DNA from: Nitrososphaerota archaeon
GTDB taxonomy: Archaea; Thermoproteota; Nitrososphaeria; Nitrososphaerales; UBA57
Assembly: GCA_027295865.1 (NCBI GenBank)
Contig: JAPUKB010000106.1
Span: 1-36,238, forward strand
DNA length: 36,238 nucleotides
Direction: 5' to 3'
Within the stretch, counting starts at the first letter, position 1, and each line of letters begins with the position of its first letter. A model generated the notes under the pieces. The model had not been told where the DNA came from. It worked only from the letters and a program-made list of their open reading frames with translations, and ran no database searches. Of this stretch, positions 1 through 8,223 are shown one piece after another. A program made the translations under genes and the position numbers.

Positions 1-98
1 AAATGAGAGTGTTCACCAGCGGATGGAAGAAACTTATATCGACCGAGACGCTGGAAAAGATACTAGGCCTCGTGAAAGAGGCTTACAAGCAAGAATAA
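1..98 (+). CDS. 3' end of a gene, possibly RNA polymerase subunit Rpb4/RpoF
   Basis: Only the last 31 codons are in the window; the open frame runs from the left edge to a TAA at 96-98 and ends with a helix-like tail (LEKILGLVKEAYKQE). The C-terminal helices of archaeal Rpb4 have this kind of amphipathic ending, and in many archaea rpoF lies immediately before the DUF655 and ksgA genes found next in this window. The identification therefore rests on gene order and a weak tail resemblance, not on a diagnostic motif. It could be another short gene of the L21e-Rpb4 neighbourhood. Confidence 0.4.
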   Translation, partial: MRVFTSGWKKLISTETLEKILGLVKEAYKQE

Positions 99-130
99 CC
101 ACTCCTATCATGAGAATTTTCGATCAATAA

Positions 131-139
131 GGTTTATAG
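131..139 (+). promoter_or_regulatory. TATA-like promoter element
   Basis: GGTTTATAG in an AT-rich context just after the preceding stop codon. A start site about 25 bases downstream (near 160) would place the 21-codon frame at 174 and then the DUF655 gene on one transcript. Inference from spacing only. Confidence 0.4.
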
Positions 140-173
140 GCGAATTCTCCTCATTTTCATTGAAGGAATTGAC

Positions 174-239
174 ATGCCATCCGAATATCCAAGAATCGAT
201 AGCAGGGTTCGAACGTTTTTGGCTGTTGTCCAGTCGTAA
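174..239 (+). CDS. possible 21-residue leader peptide or unannotated RNA region
   Basis: An ATG at 174 opens a 21-codon frame ending at a TAA (237-239): MPSEYPRIDSRVRTFLAVVQ and one more residue. It sits about 39 bases after a TATA-like element and 31 bases before the DUF655 ATG. A purine-rich GAAGGA lies about eight bases upstream of the ATG. No domain is recognisable and so short a frame may be chance. The stretch could equally be an untranslated leader or a small RNA. It contains GGGTTCGAAC, which resembles a tRNA T-loop, but no cloverleaf can be built. Confidence 0.2.
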   Translation: MPSEYPRIDSRVRTFLAVVQS

Positions 240-270
240 CTAACCCGACCAGCATAGTGTGATATTCAAG

Positions 271-834
271 ATGAGTACATCTCTTCTCCCCAAGAAGTAT
301 GAAGAATTTGCATTTGTCCTAGACTCGATACCGCACGGTAGGTCTATGATCATCCGAGGAAGGGAGGGTCCAATTGTGCAAGCCATTGGAGAGGACCGAC
401 TTACTCTCCTGGAGATACTCGCTCTAGCTGACTCGACCTTCGAAATCGGTGAGAGAATTGGAATCGGCAAACAAGATAGGGTGAAAGTGATGAGTGTATT
501 GGGTAAACTTTCACATGACGAGCTAACTACCGACGCAAAAGACGACCTCTCAATTGTTGTTGAAAAGCTTGTTATCGCAAATGAATCAAGATTTGTTGCG
601 TACTTCAACGAAGCTCAGCCTGTGACGCCAAGACTCCACGCACTAGAAGTTATTCCAGGGATTGGAAAAACCTTCATGATGCAAATACTCAGAGAGAGAG
701 AAAAGAAACCGTTCGATAGCCTCGATGATCTTCAGAGGAGGGTTGGTGTCAGGGAGCCGGCAAAGCTAATTACCAGACGTATACTTGAAGAAATCTCTGG
801 CGGCTCCAGGATTAGCCTATTTGTGCAGAGATAA
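271..834 (+). CDS. DUF655 family protein (archaeal helix-hairpin-helix protein)
   Basis: This 187-residue protein matches the archaeal DUF655 family: an N-terminal beta-rich part beginning KKYEEFAFVLDSIPHG, and a C-terminal helix-hairpin-helix segment around residues 125-175 (ALEVIPGIGKTFMMQILRER, then a second hairpin near GVREPAKLITRRILEEI). HhH segments usually bind nucleic acid non-specifically. The family is often found beside rpoF and ksgA, as here, and is presumed to act in RNA or ribosome metabolism, but its biochemical role is not established. The frame stays open to a GTG at 259; I prefer the ATG at 271 because family members start close to the KKYEEF segment. Confidence 0.8.
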   Translation: MSTSLLPKKYEEFAFVLDSIPHGRSMIIRGREGPIVQAIGEDRLTLLEILALADSTFEIGERIGIGKQDRVKVMSVLGKLSHDELTTDAKDDLSIVVEKLVIANESRFVAYFNEAQPVTPRLHALEVIPGIGKTFMMQILREREKKPFDSLDDLQRRVGVREPAKLITRRILEEISGGSRISLFVQR

Positions 835-878
835 GGCTAACCCTCCGATTCATTGATAAGCCTGGACTAACCTAGTAA

Positions 879-1286
879 ATGTCGTGGGCCTTCTTGAAAC
901 ATGATATCTATTCACAACTCTTTAACTTGGTTGTGACGGCTGGGCGCCAGGGGATTTCGCAACGCGGGCTCTTGGAGTCAACCTCGCTCAAAAGTAATCA
1001 GATCTCGAAAATAGCTATTCGACTGGAAAAGAGCGGATTAATTGCACGGGAACGATCCCTGGAGGACGGCCGCTGGACCTTCCTTCTCAAGGCTGCTAAT
1101 GCCATGAACCTGGGACCATACGAATCCAATCCGTGTATGAGATGTCACCTCGAGGATCGTTGTGAGCCGGGCGGTATAGTTACTCCCGAACGGTGTGCCT
1201 TGGAAATACATGAACAGGGGCTCTCTGATTGGGTCGTACGGGAGTATAGACGAGAGAAACCCATGTTGCTCCCCCCCACATCATGA
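879..1286 (+). CDS. TFE-beta-like transcription initiation factor (Rpc34/RPC39 homologue)
   Basis: A 135-residue protein with an N-terminal winged helix (residues 1-70; recognition-helix region SLKSNQISKIAIRLEKSGLI and wing DGRWTFLL), followed by a four-cysteine motif, C86-x2-C89-x5-C95-x10-C106. Archaeal TFE-beta, the homologue of eukaryotic RPC39/Rpc34, has the same order: winged helix, then a cysteine cluster that binds an Fe-S cluster. It works with TFE-alpha to open DNA at RNA polymerase promoters. TFE-beta is typical of Thermoproteota and Thaumarchaeota. The protein is short and has one winged helix. An unrelated wHTH protein with a metal site is the alternative. Confidence 0.65.
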   Translation: MSWAFLKHDIYSQLFNLVVTAGRQGISQRGLLESTSLKSNQISKIAIRLEKSGLIARERSLEDGRWTFLLKAANAMNLGPYESNPCMRCHLEDRCEPGGIVTPERCALEIHEQGLSDWVVREYRREKPMLLPPTS

Positions 1287-1332
1287 CCGACGCGATGTGA
1301 CTCCGATCATCGAATTATGCCAAATACCATTA

Positions 1333-1340
1333 GTTTAAAT
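1333..1340 (+). promoter_or_regulatory. TATA-like promoter element of the 45-residue zinc-ribbon gene
   Basis: GTTTAAAT centred about 27 bases upstream of the TTG at 1364. That is the TATA-to-start distance of leaderless archaeal transcripts, so it supports both the gene and its TTG start. KsgA (1526) may be co-transcribed. Confidence 0.45.
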
Positions 1341-1363
1341 GGGTTAATGGAGGATAATTTCTG

Positions 1364-1501
1364 TTGTCTCAAGAAACAGTTGCCAGGTGTAGGAATTGCG
1401 GAGAAGAGATAATTTGGATGAGAACTAAGAGGAAGTCTATTCCCATGAACCTTTCAGGCACGCCGCACAGATGCCTGCGCCCCGCAGAATTTCGCCAGTG
1501 A
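1364..1501 (+). CDS. small zinc-ribbon protein, 45 residues
   Basis: This short frame uses a TTG start at 1364 and ends with TGA at 1499-1501. The product contains C9-x2-C12 (ARCRNCGEEIIW) and a later H35-x-C37 pair (GTPHRC), which together could form one zinc site; the middle is basic (MRTKRKS). Such mini zinc ribbons are common and usually uncharacterised in archaeal genomes. It lies between TFE-beta and ksgA, 24 bases before the ksgA TTG, and has a TATA-like box at the leaderless distance. The spaced Cys/His ligands argue against a random frame. Function unknown; RNA or ribosome binding is a guess from context. Confidence 0.5.
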   Translation: MSQETVARCRNCGEEIIWMRTKRKSIPMNLSGTPHRCLRPAEFRQ

Positions 1502-1525
1502 CAGAACCTGCCAGAACCATGAGCC

Positions 1526-2296
1526 TTGACTGAGGTCAAGACCTCGGTATTCAGAAGACGGAGATACGGTCAGCATTTTTTGAAGGATCGCAAAATAATT
1601 CAGAGAATGATTGATCTTTCTAACGTAGGTCCTCACGATACAGTTTATGAAATAGGAACAGGAACTGGGAATCTTACGGAAAGATTATGTGCCAGGGCTC
1701 GCTTTGTAATCTCATCAGAGATTGATGCATCCCTTTTCAAGAAAGTCAGAGTGAAGCTCTCTGGACTGCGCAACTTGAAATTGGAAAATATAGATGGATT
1801 TGGAACGGACGTAAGATTTGAGTTTCTGGTCGCCAGTCTTCCCTACTCTGCGTCACGGAGGTTCATTGAGTGGCTGGCCTGCTTGACCTTCACAAGAGCT
1901 ATAGTGCTCATGCAACAAGAATTCGCAGAAAAGATTCTATCACCTCCAAAAACATCCGACTACTCTGCAGTTTCTGTGATAGCTCAAAGTTGTTTGCGTG
2001 TACGAACTGAAGAATCTGTTTCGCGCTCGGCATTTACTCCTCCTCCCCAAGTTGATTCTGTGATCTTGGCACTCGAACCACGTAATCCAGCTACGCCAGA
2101 ACTAATCCGGATGATTAACAAATTCTTTTCATTCAAGCGTAAATTAGCATCCTCAATGCTGGCGACCCTCGCACGACAGCACAATATCGATCTCAGCGTA
2201 TCCATCCATCTGATTCGTCAACAACGTGTTACTGACCTATCTCCCGATGAATTATTCGGTCTGGCAGCCACGGTGTACAACAAAATCAAGGCATAA
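1526..2296 (+). CDS. ksgA: 16S rRNA adenine dimethyltransferase KsgA/Dim1 family, with altered NLPY motif
   Basis: The family dimethylates two adjacent adenines in the 3' terminal hairpin of small-subunit rRNA using S-adenosylmethionine. Seen here: the N-terminal GQHFL signature (residues 15-19), SAM-binding motif EIGTGTGNLTERL (42-54), EID (65-67), and a C-terminal helical domain with PPPQVDSVI and FSFKRKLASSML. The usual catalytic NLPY/NIPY is replaced by S104-L-P-Y107 in LVASLPYSAS, and the acidic residue normally before it is poorly conserved. At 256 residues the length is typical for archaea. The TTG at 1526 is chosen because an in-frame TGA lies two codons upstream. The Asn-to-Ser change leaves it uncertain whether dimethylation is normal. 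Confidence 0.85.
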   Translation: MTEVKTSVFRRRRYGQHFLKDRKIIQRMIDLSNVGPHDTVYEIGTGTGNLTERLCARARFVISSEIDASLFKKVRVKLSGLRNLKLENIDGFGTDVRFEFLVASLPYSASRRFIEWLACLTFTRAIVLMQQEFAEKILSPPKTSDYSAVSVIAQSCLRVRTEESVSRSAFTPPPQVDSVILALEPRNPATPELIRMINKFFSFKRKLASSMLATLARQHNIDLSVSIHLIRQQRVTDLSPDELFGLAATVYNKIKA

Positions 2297-2299
2297 CCT

Positions 2300-2842
2300 A
2301 TGCAACCATACTTCCCCGGCGAAGACACGTTCCTCCTGGCCGACATAGTGGACCGCTATCCTGCTAAGAACTCTCTCGAGATTGGAGTAGGACGAGGTCT
2401 AATTACAACATACTTGGCGAAAATGAGTGAGTACGTGGTCGGGGTAGACCTAAGCGTCGATGCCATCGAAGAGACCAGTAGAGTTCTTGCGAAGCTTCAA
2501 CTTCTCCAGAAAGTTGATCTCCTAATAGGCGATGCCGCAACATCCCTTACTCCTGAATCTTTCGACCTGGTAGTCTTCAACCCTCCATACCTACCTTCTG
2601 AAGAAACTATGGATAGGAATGTCGATGGCGGCCGGGGAGGAATCTCCGTCCCAATACGATGGTTTACAAACTCTCTCGTAGTAATCAAGAAAGCCGGAAG
2701 GGTACTGATGGTCCTTTCAACAGCCTCCAAACTTGAGGAGGCAATTGCCTTTTTTTCAAGACAGTGCAGTGTGAGAATCGTCGCAAGAAGAAGGCTCTTT
2801 TTTGAGGAACTGGTCGCAATTGAGATCACCAGGCATGGCTAG
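2300..2842 (+). CDS. HemK/Mtq2-like class I methyltransferase
   Basis: A 180-residue SAM-dependent methyltransferase. It begins with PGEDTFLLADIV, the archaeal/eukaryotic Mtq2-type N-terminus (often PSEDTFLL), has motif I in SLEIGVGRGLITTYLA and the catalytic VFNPPYLP at about residues 92-99, followed by a WxDGGxxG-like region (NVDGGRGG). The eukaryotic counterpart Mtq2 methylates the GGQ glutamine of release factor eRF1, and the archaeal protein is expected to do the same for aRF1. It starts three bases after the ksgA stop, so the two are surely co-transcribed. Its TAG stop shares CTAG with the stop of the facing tRNA methyltransferase gene. Confidence 0.85.
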   Translation: MQPYFPGEDTFLLADIVDRYPAKNSLEIGVGRGLITTYLAKMSEYVVGVDLSVDAIEETSRVLAKLQLLQKVDLLIGDAATSLTPESFDLVVFNPPYLPSEETMDRNVDGGRGGISVPIRWFTNSLVVIKKAGRVLMVLSTASKLEEAIAFFSRQCSVRIVARRRLFFEELVAIEITRHG

Positions 2843-4005
2843 TCCTTCTTCAAGAGCCAAAAGGCCCGAAGAACTTTCGCCTCCTTTGCATGGCGGGGAA
2901 ACAGAGGGAATCTGACAAATTCATCGGAGACACGTAGGCCGGCCTCTCCTACCAAATTTCGGAAATTGAACGTAATAGTCTGTTGACCCGCTATCCGTAG
3001 ATATGGAGTTACTATAGAGATTGTTCCTTTTTGCCTCAGCACTCTTTGCATAGCCACAAGAGAATCCAGATAAATTTTTCTTGATTTTTCGATCATCTCA
3101 TGGCCCGATCTTTGATCTGGATACTTGGTGAGTCTCGGGATCAAGATTGGTTCGGTAGCGATACCATCAATAGATTCTTCATTTATCCCAACTAGTTTCC
3201 TAGCGTCACCCTTCTTAATCCTCCTCCCAAAGCTTTCCGAAGAGAGTCGCTTCATATTAGCAAGCCAATAGAGGTTCTCCTTCGTCCCATTAATCCTCTC
3301 TAGATTCGAGTCTACTCCAGAAACATTCATCCCCAGCGTTAATGCCTCCATGAGGATTGTCCCGGTCCCGCAAAAAGGGTCCAGAACTTTCTTCCCTGAA
3401 GGAAGCGACAAAAGGTTAACCAGGATTCGGGCAAGTCTTGGGGGCATGCTTATCGTTGATTCCTGAAATGGGCGGTCTAGATCTCTCTCTCTGAATGAAT
3501 CAGAGGGAATATTCGTTATGGTTCTTCCTTGATAATACTTGTTGCCGCCTTTTGCCAGTAATACATCGAACATGTCATTATCCAGCCTCTTGGAAGAAAC
3601 CTCAATTAACCCCTGTTCCGAAATATCTTGTTGAATTCTTCGGGCTTTCACCGCCCCTCCAGCTTTCAGCTTCTCGGCCAAAATCCCTTCCGTTTCTCTG
3701 ATAAATTCGTCCTTAATTCCTGGGATCGAATAATAGCTGACGCTCCATCGAAGTTTCGAGGGCAACCATCCAATTTCTGCGTTTGCTACGACTTCAGTTA
3801 GTCGATCGCCCTCGGTTGAGATCTCTCCGACCTTGAATATACCTCCCAAATTTAGAAACTCCTTAGTTTTGACACTAGGGATTTCAAGGATGGCGAACCT
3901 ATCTGTTGAGGTTGTGACTGTGAACTGTATGCCCCTTCCCCTCAGATATTGTTCGATCTCCAGAAAGGAGAGAGAACCATCGGAGAGTACGAAAATGAAT
4001 CTCAC
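2839..4005 (-). CDS. THUMP-domain tRNA (guanine-N2) methyltransferase, Trm11/TrmG10 family
   Basis: A 388-residue protein with an N-terminal ferredoxin-like plus THUMP region (about 1-160) and a C-terminal Rossmann methyltransferase. The SAM motif is VLDPFCGTGTILMEALTLG, followed by GVDSN. Relatives make N2-methyl or N2,N2-dimethyl guanosine at tRNA position 10. The catalytic motif, usually DPPYG in this family, appears here as GIATEPILIP. I believe a TEP-type variant occurs in some archaeal relatives, but this is from memory. The frame otherwise looks intact and runs convergently into the HemK-like gene with a 4-base overlap. It may have a different target or altered chemistry. Confidence 0.75.
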   Translation of the reverse strand: MRFIFVLSDGSLSFLEIEQYLRGRGIQFTVTTSTDRFAILEIPSVKTKEFLNLGGIFKVGEISTEGDRLTEVVANAEIGWLPSKLRWSVSYYSIPGIKDEFIRETEGILAEKLKAGGAVKARRIQQDISEQGLIEVSSKRLDNDMFDVLLAKGGNKYYQGRTITNIPSDSFRERDLDRPFQESTISMPPRLARILVNLLSLPSGKKVLDPFCGTGTILMEALTLGMNVSGVDSNLERINGTKENLYWLANMKRLSSESFGRRIKKGDARKLVGINEESIDGIATEPILIPRLTKYPDQRSGHEMIEKSRKIYLDSLVAMQRVLRQKGTISIVTPYLRIAGQQTITFNFRNLVGEAGLRVSDEFVRFPLFPRHAKEAKVLRAFWLLKKD

Positions 4006-4037
4006 TTACTACCTCTTCCAAATAGTTGTGATGCATG

Positions 4038-4045
4038 TTTAATTA
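4038..4045 (+). promoter_or_regulatory. TATA-like promoter element of L10e
   Basis: TTTAATTA centred about 31 bases upstream of the L10e ATG at 4073, in the short divergent gap between the tRNA methyltransferase and L10e. Predicted from spacing and composition only. Confidence 0.4.
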
Positions 4046-4072
4046 GTAGAGAGCTACGATTAACAAACGCCA

Positions 4073-4579
4073 ATGAAGGGCTCAAATTATCGACGGCCCA
4101 ATGGGATGCCTCTCACACACAGAGATTATGCTGGCGGAGTCCCCAATTTACGAATTGCGAGGTTCTCAACAGGTTCCGCAAGAAAAGATTATGAAGTCAG
4201 GCTCGAGATGCGCTCAAAAGAGATGGCGCAAATAAGAGATAATGCTATCGAAGCCGCTAGAGTTGCTGCCAACAAGAAGATGAACCCTATAGGTGAAGAT
4301 AACTATCGCCTCACTGTGAAACAATATCCCCACGTAATAATTAGCGAAAACAAAATGATTGCTACTGCGGGCGCGGACAGGCTGCAGGAAGGGATGAGGA
4401 GGGCGTATGGCAAACCTATCGGCCGAGCCGCACGGGTACGTCCCGAGACAGTTATCATGGTGATCGAAACTATGCAAGCTCACTTGTCTCTGGCCAAGAA
4501 AGCTTTCGCGACAGCAGGCTCAAAGATGCCAATGCCCGTCAAAGTGAATGTTGCTTTCACGACTAATTCTGGAACTTAG
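4073..4579 (+). CDS. rpl10e: 50S ribosomal protein L10e (uL16)
   Basis: A 168-residue protein recognisable across its length: N-terminal YRRPNGMPLTHRDYAGGVP, the LRIARF segment, an NRYRLTVK-like stretch (EDNYRLTVKQYPHVI), then GADRLQEGMRRAYGKPIGRAARV and a basic tail. L10e/uL16 lies in the 60S-type large subunit near the A-site tRNA and helps shape the peptidyl transferase environment. It stands alone here with its own promoter rather than in a large ribosomal operon. It faces the cdc48 gene across 24 bases. Confidence 0.95.
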   Translation: MKGSNYRRPNGMPLTHRDYAGGVPNLRIARFSTGSARKDYEVRLEMRSKEMAQIRDNAIEAARVAANKKMNPIGEDNYRLTVKQYPHVIISENKMIATAGADRLQEGMRRAYGKPIGRAARVRPETVIMVIETMQAHLSLAKKAFATAGSKMPMPVKVNVAFTTNSGT

Positions 4580-4603
4580 GCTGATCTGAAAGCTAGCCTA
4601 ATC

Positions 4604-6826
<2,223 letters not shown>

Positions 6827-6860
6827 TTAGATTACCTCAAAAAAACAGGGAAGGGTCGAC

Positions 6861-7376
6861 CTACTCGACCCTTATAGTCTTGTCCTTCTTTGGCTTCTTT
6901 AGAGAGAACTCGAGTTCTAGGACCCCGTTTGTGAGTTTTGCAACCGGTGTTTGCGAATCTACGTCTGCTGGAAGGTCTACCTCGGCATGATAGTCCCGGG
7001 TGTCGTGCTTCGCGGTAATGCTTACCGACTTCTCGCCAGCGTTGATTTGGACGTCTTCCTTCCTCACTCCAGGCAATTCCGCAAGAATTCGGACTTTGTT
7101 TGTCTTGTCGTCACGTACTATCTCAGTGTAAGGTTCCGTTGCTTCGCCGTCTGGTAACCTTCCGCCTCGCTGTTCAGGCCTCATGTTACCGAATTCTCTC
7201 ACAATTGGCTGACCGTCCGATCCTAGCGTGACACTGTACCCATACACATACGGGCCATAGCTTCGCACATCCATCCCTCTACTTCCAGACGAGAGAGCCT
7301 CACCGATGCTCATCTCCATTTCATGGAAAATCTCATCAAAGAGCTTTCCAAAGGACCTGTTGTCATTCCATGTCAT
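6861..7376 (-). CDS. hsp20: small heat-shock protein, Hsp20/alpha-crystallin family
   Basis: A 171-residue ATP-independent holdase. The N-terminal region (1-80) is variable and rich in Gly/Tyr (GPYVYGYSVTLGSDGQP). The alpha-crystallin domain covers about 85-165, with ILAELPGVRKEDVQI, the strand SVSITA, and the LTNGVLELEF signature (the A-x-x-x-n-GVL motif). It ends in KKDKTIRVE, close to a C-terminal I-x-I/V anchoring motif. The ATG at 7376 has a purine-rich AGGAAGTGA upstream. It heads an operon with cdc48. An inverted repeat covers the predicted start site, arguing for repression in unstressed cells. Confidence 0.92.
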   Translation of the reverse strand: MTWNDNRSFGKLFDEIFHEMEMSIGEALSSGSRGMDVRSYGPYVYGYSVTLGSDGQPIVREFGNMRPEQRGGRLPDGEATEPYTEIVRDDKTNKVRILAELPGVRKEDVQINAGEKSVSITAKHDTRDYHAEVDLPADVDSQTPVAKLTNGVLELEFSLKKPKKDKTIRVE

Positions 7377-7392
7377 TATTCATTCACTTCCT

Positions 7393-7415
7393 GTTAGTAA
7401 CATTATGTTACTAAC
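7393..7415 (-). promoter_or_regulatory. perfect inverted-repeat operator of hsp20-cdc48
   Basis: GTTAGTAAC (7393-7401), five bases, then GTTACTAAC (7407-7415): a perfect 9-bp inverted repeat with a 5-bp spacer. It lies between the TATA box (7419-7430) and the hsp20 ATG (7376), on the predicted transcription start. A dimer of a winged-helix protein would fit the 14-bp centre-to-centre spacing and block the polymerase. A related 23-bp site lies upstream of the neighbouring ArsR-type regulator and shares the 12-mer GTTACTAACTAG. Confidence 0.75.
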
Positions 7416-7418
7416 TAG

Positions 7419-7430
7419 ATATATATAAAC
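7419..7430 (-). promoter_or_regulatory. TATA box of the hsp20-cdc48 operon
   Basis: On the minus strand GTTTATATATAT, a strong archaeal TATA box. Initiation about 25 bases downstream would be near 7400, inside the inverted repeat at 7393-7415, leaving a short leader with AGGAAGTGA ahead of the hsp20 ATG. Confidence 0.65.
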
Positions 7431-7444
7431 GTTCCTAGATTAGA

Positions 7445-8158
7445 TTACGTCCAAAGGAGCTGAATGGAGAATCGACGCTCCAGTTCCTCGATCGTTTCCT
7501 TGATCTCCTTCTCGCGTATGTTGAGCTCTTCCGAGAGTACTTCGATGTCTGGCCTCTCGGAGGATCCAAGCATTGAATAGAGAATCCGTCTTCCTAGTCC
7601 ATCTTCCAAAGATTCCCGTATCATGGTATGAGCCTTTTGCAGTGCTTGCTGCTTCACTCTCAGTAGGGCAAACTTTTCTTCCTCCAGCTCCTTGGTCCTC
7701 TCATCTAAGTCGTGCACCAATGAATCAGTTTTCTTCAGGACCGTCGCGATCTCTTTGGCTTTTTCGACCGCCTTTAACTCGGACAGGAGTTCTCTAAAGC
7801 CTGCCGTACTAGAGGGTGAGGAGAGCGCTTCTTCTCCACTACCTGCCAAGCTTTGGATATCTATGTTGACTGCATCACCCGAAATGCCAACGCTCAAAGA
7901 CAGTGACTTGCTAAGTCTATAGTACTTGCGGTCAGGGGCCGCTAGATCGCTCTTTGCCCGAAACGAGCTGACCAGGCCAAACTCTACGAGCAGAGATAGG
8001 TGCTTCAGGACTGCTTGCTGACTTACCCCGAGCTCTCTAGAAAGCTGAATGAAATACTTTGGTTCGTTAGCCAGTATCTCCAAGATCCGTCTTCTTGTAA
8101 CATTCCCGAGTAAGTCCAGTAGGGTACCAGCTTCATCATCCATTCCTGAACATATCAA
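7445..8158 (-). CDS. ArsR-type winged-helix regulator with coiled coil and second C-terminal helix-turn-helix; probable heat-shock regulator
   Basis: A 237-residue regulator. The N-terminal winged helix (about 8-75) has LGNVTRRRILEILANEP, recognition-helix region QLSRELGVSQQAVLKHLSLL and wing RKYYRLS. A middle segment (about 120-185) is a long charged coiled coil (DERTKELEEEKFALLRVKQQ). A C-terminal HTH-like part carries IEVLSEELNIREKEIKETIE. It sits directly upstream of hsp20-cdc48 on the same strand, 68 bases away, and both promoters carry related inverted repeats. This resembles the logic of the euryarchaeal Phr regulator, which controls hsp20, an AAA+ ATPase and itself. The TTG at 8158 lies 25 bases from a TATA box; an ATG at 8143 is an alternative start. 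Confidence 0.8.
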   Translation of the reverse strand: MICSGMDDEAGTLLDLLGNVTRRRILEILANEPKYFIQLSRELGVSQQAVLKHLSLLVEFGLVSSFRAKSDLAAPDRKYYRLSKSLSLSVGISGDAVNIDIQSLAGSGEEALSSPSSTAGFRELLSELKAVEKAKEIATVLKKTDSLVHDLDERTKELEEEKFALLRVKQQALQKAHTMIRESLEDGLGRRILYSMLGSSERPDIEVLSEELNIREKEIKETIEELERRFSIQLLWT

Positions 8159-8178
8159 TCTCCAATTGGAGATGATCT

Positions 8179-8186
8179 CTTATAAG
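8179..8186 (-). promoter_or_regulatory. TATA box of the ArsR-type regulator
   Basis: CTTATAAG, palindromic, centred 25 bases upstream of the TTG at 8158 and 40 bases upstream of the ATG at 8143. A second weaker TAGTATA (minus strand, 8195-8201) abuts the operator-like repeat and is an alternative. Confidence 0.5.
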
Positions 8187-8200
8187 CTTTCTCTATACTA

Positions 8201-8223
8201 GTTAGTAACTTACCGTTAGTGAG
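8201..8223 (-). promoter_or_regulatory. operator-like repeat upstream of the ArsR-type regulator
   Basis: Plus-strand GTTAGTAAC (8201-8209), five bases, then GTTAGTGAG (8215-8223). One half-site is identical to that in the hsp20 operator and, with its flank, extends to a shared 12-mer (minus strand GTTACTAACTAG). The other half matches at six of nine positions when aligned in the same orientation. Spacing is the same 9-5-9. It lies upstream of the TATA box and overlaps the 3' end of ncs6. It suggests autoregulation, possibly with weaker binding. Confidence 0.55.

Noticed and set aside
200-220. GGGTTCGAAC resembles a tRNA T-loop
   Set aside because: The flanking bases do not pair into a five-base T stem and no acceptor, D or anticodon arm can be built around it.
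236-244. GTAACTAAC, one mismatch from the operator half-site, upstream of DUF655
   Set aside because: No partner half-site at the 14-base spacing and no heat-shock link for the gene.
1347-1412. Alternative frame from ATG 1347 (21 codons)
   Set aside because: It has no motif, whereas the overlapping TTG 1364 frame encodes spaced Cys/His ligands.
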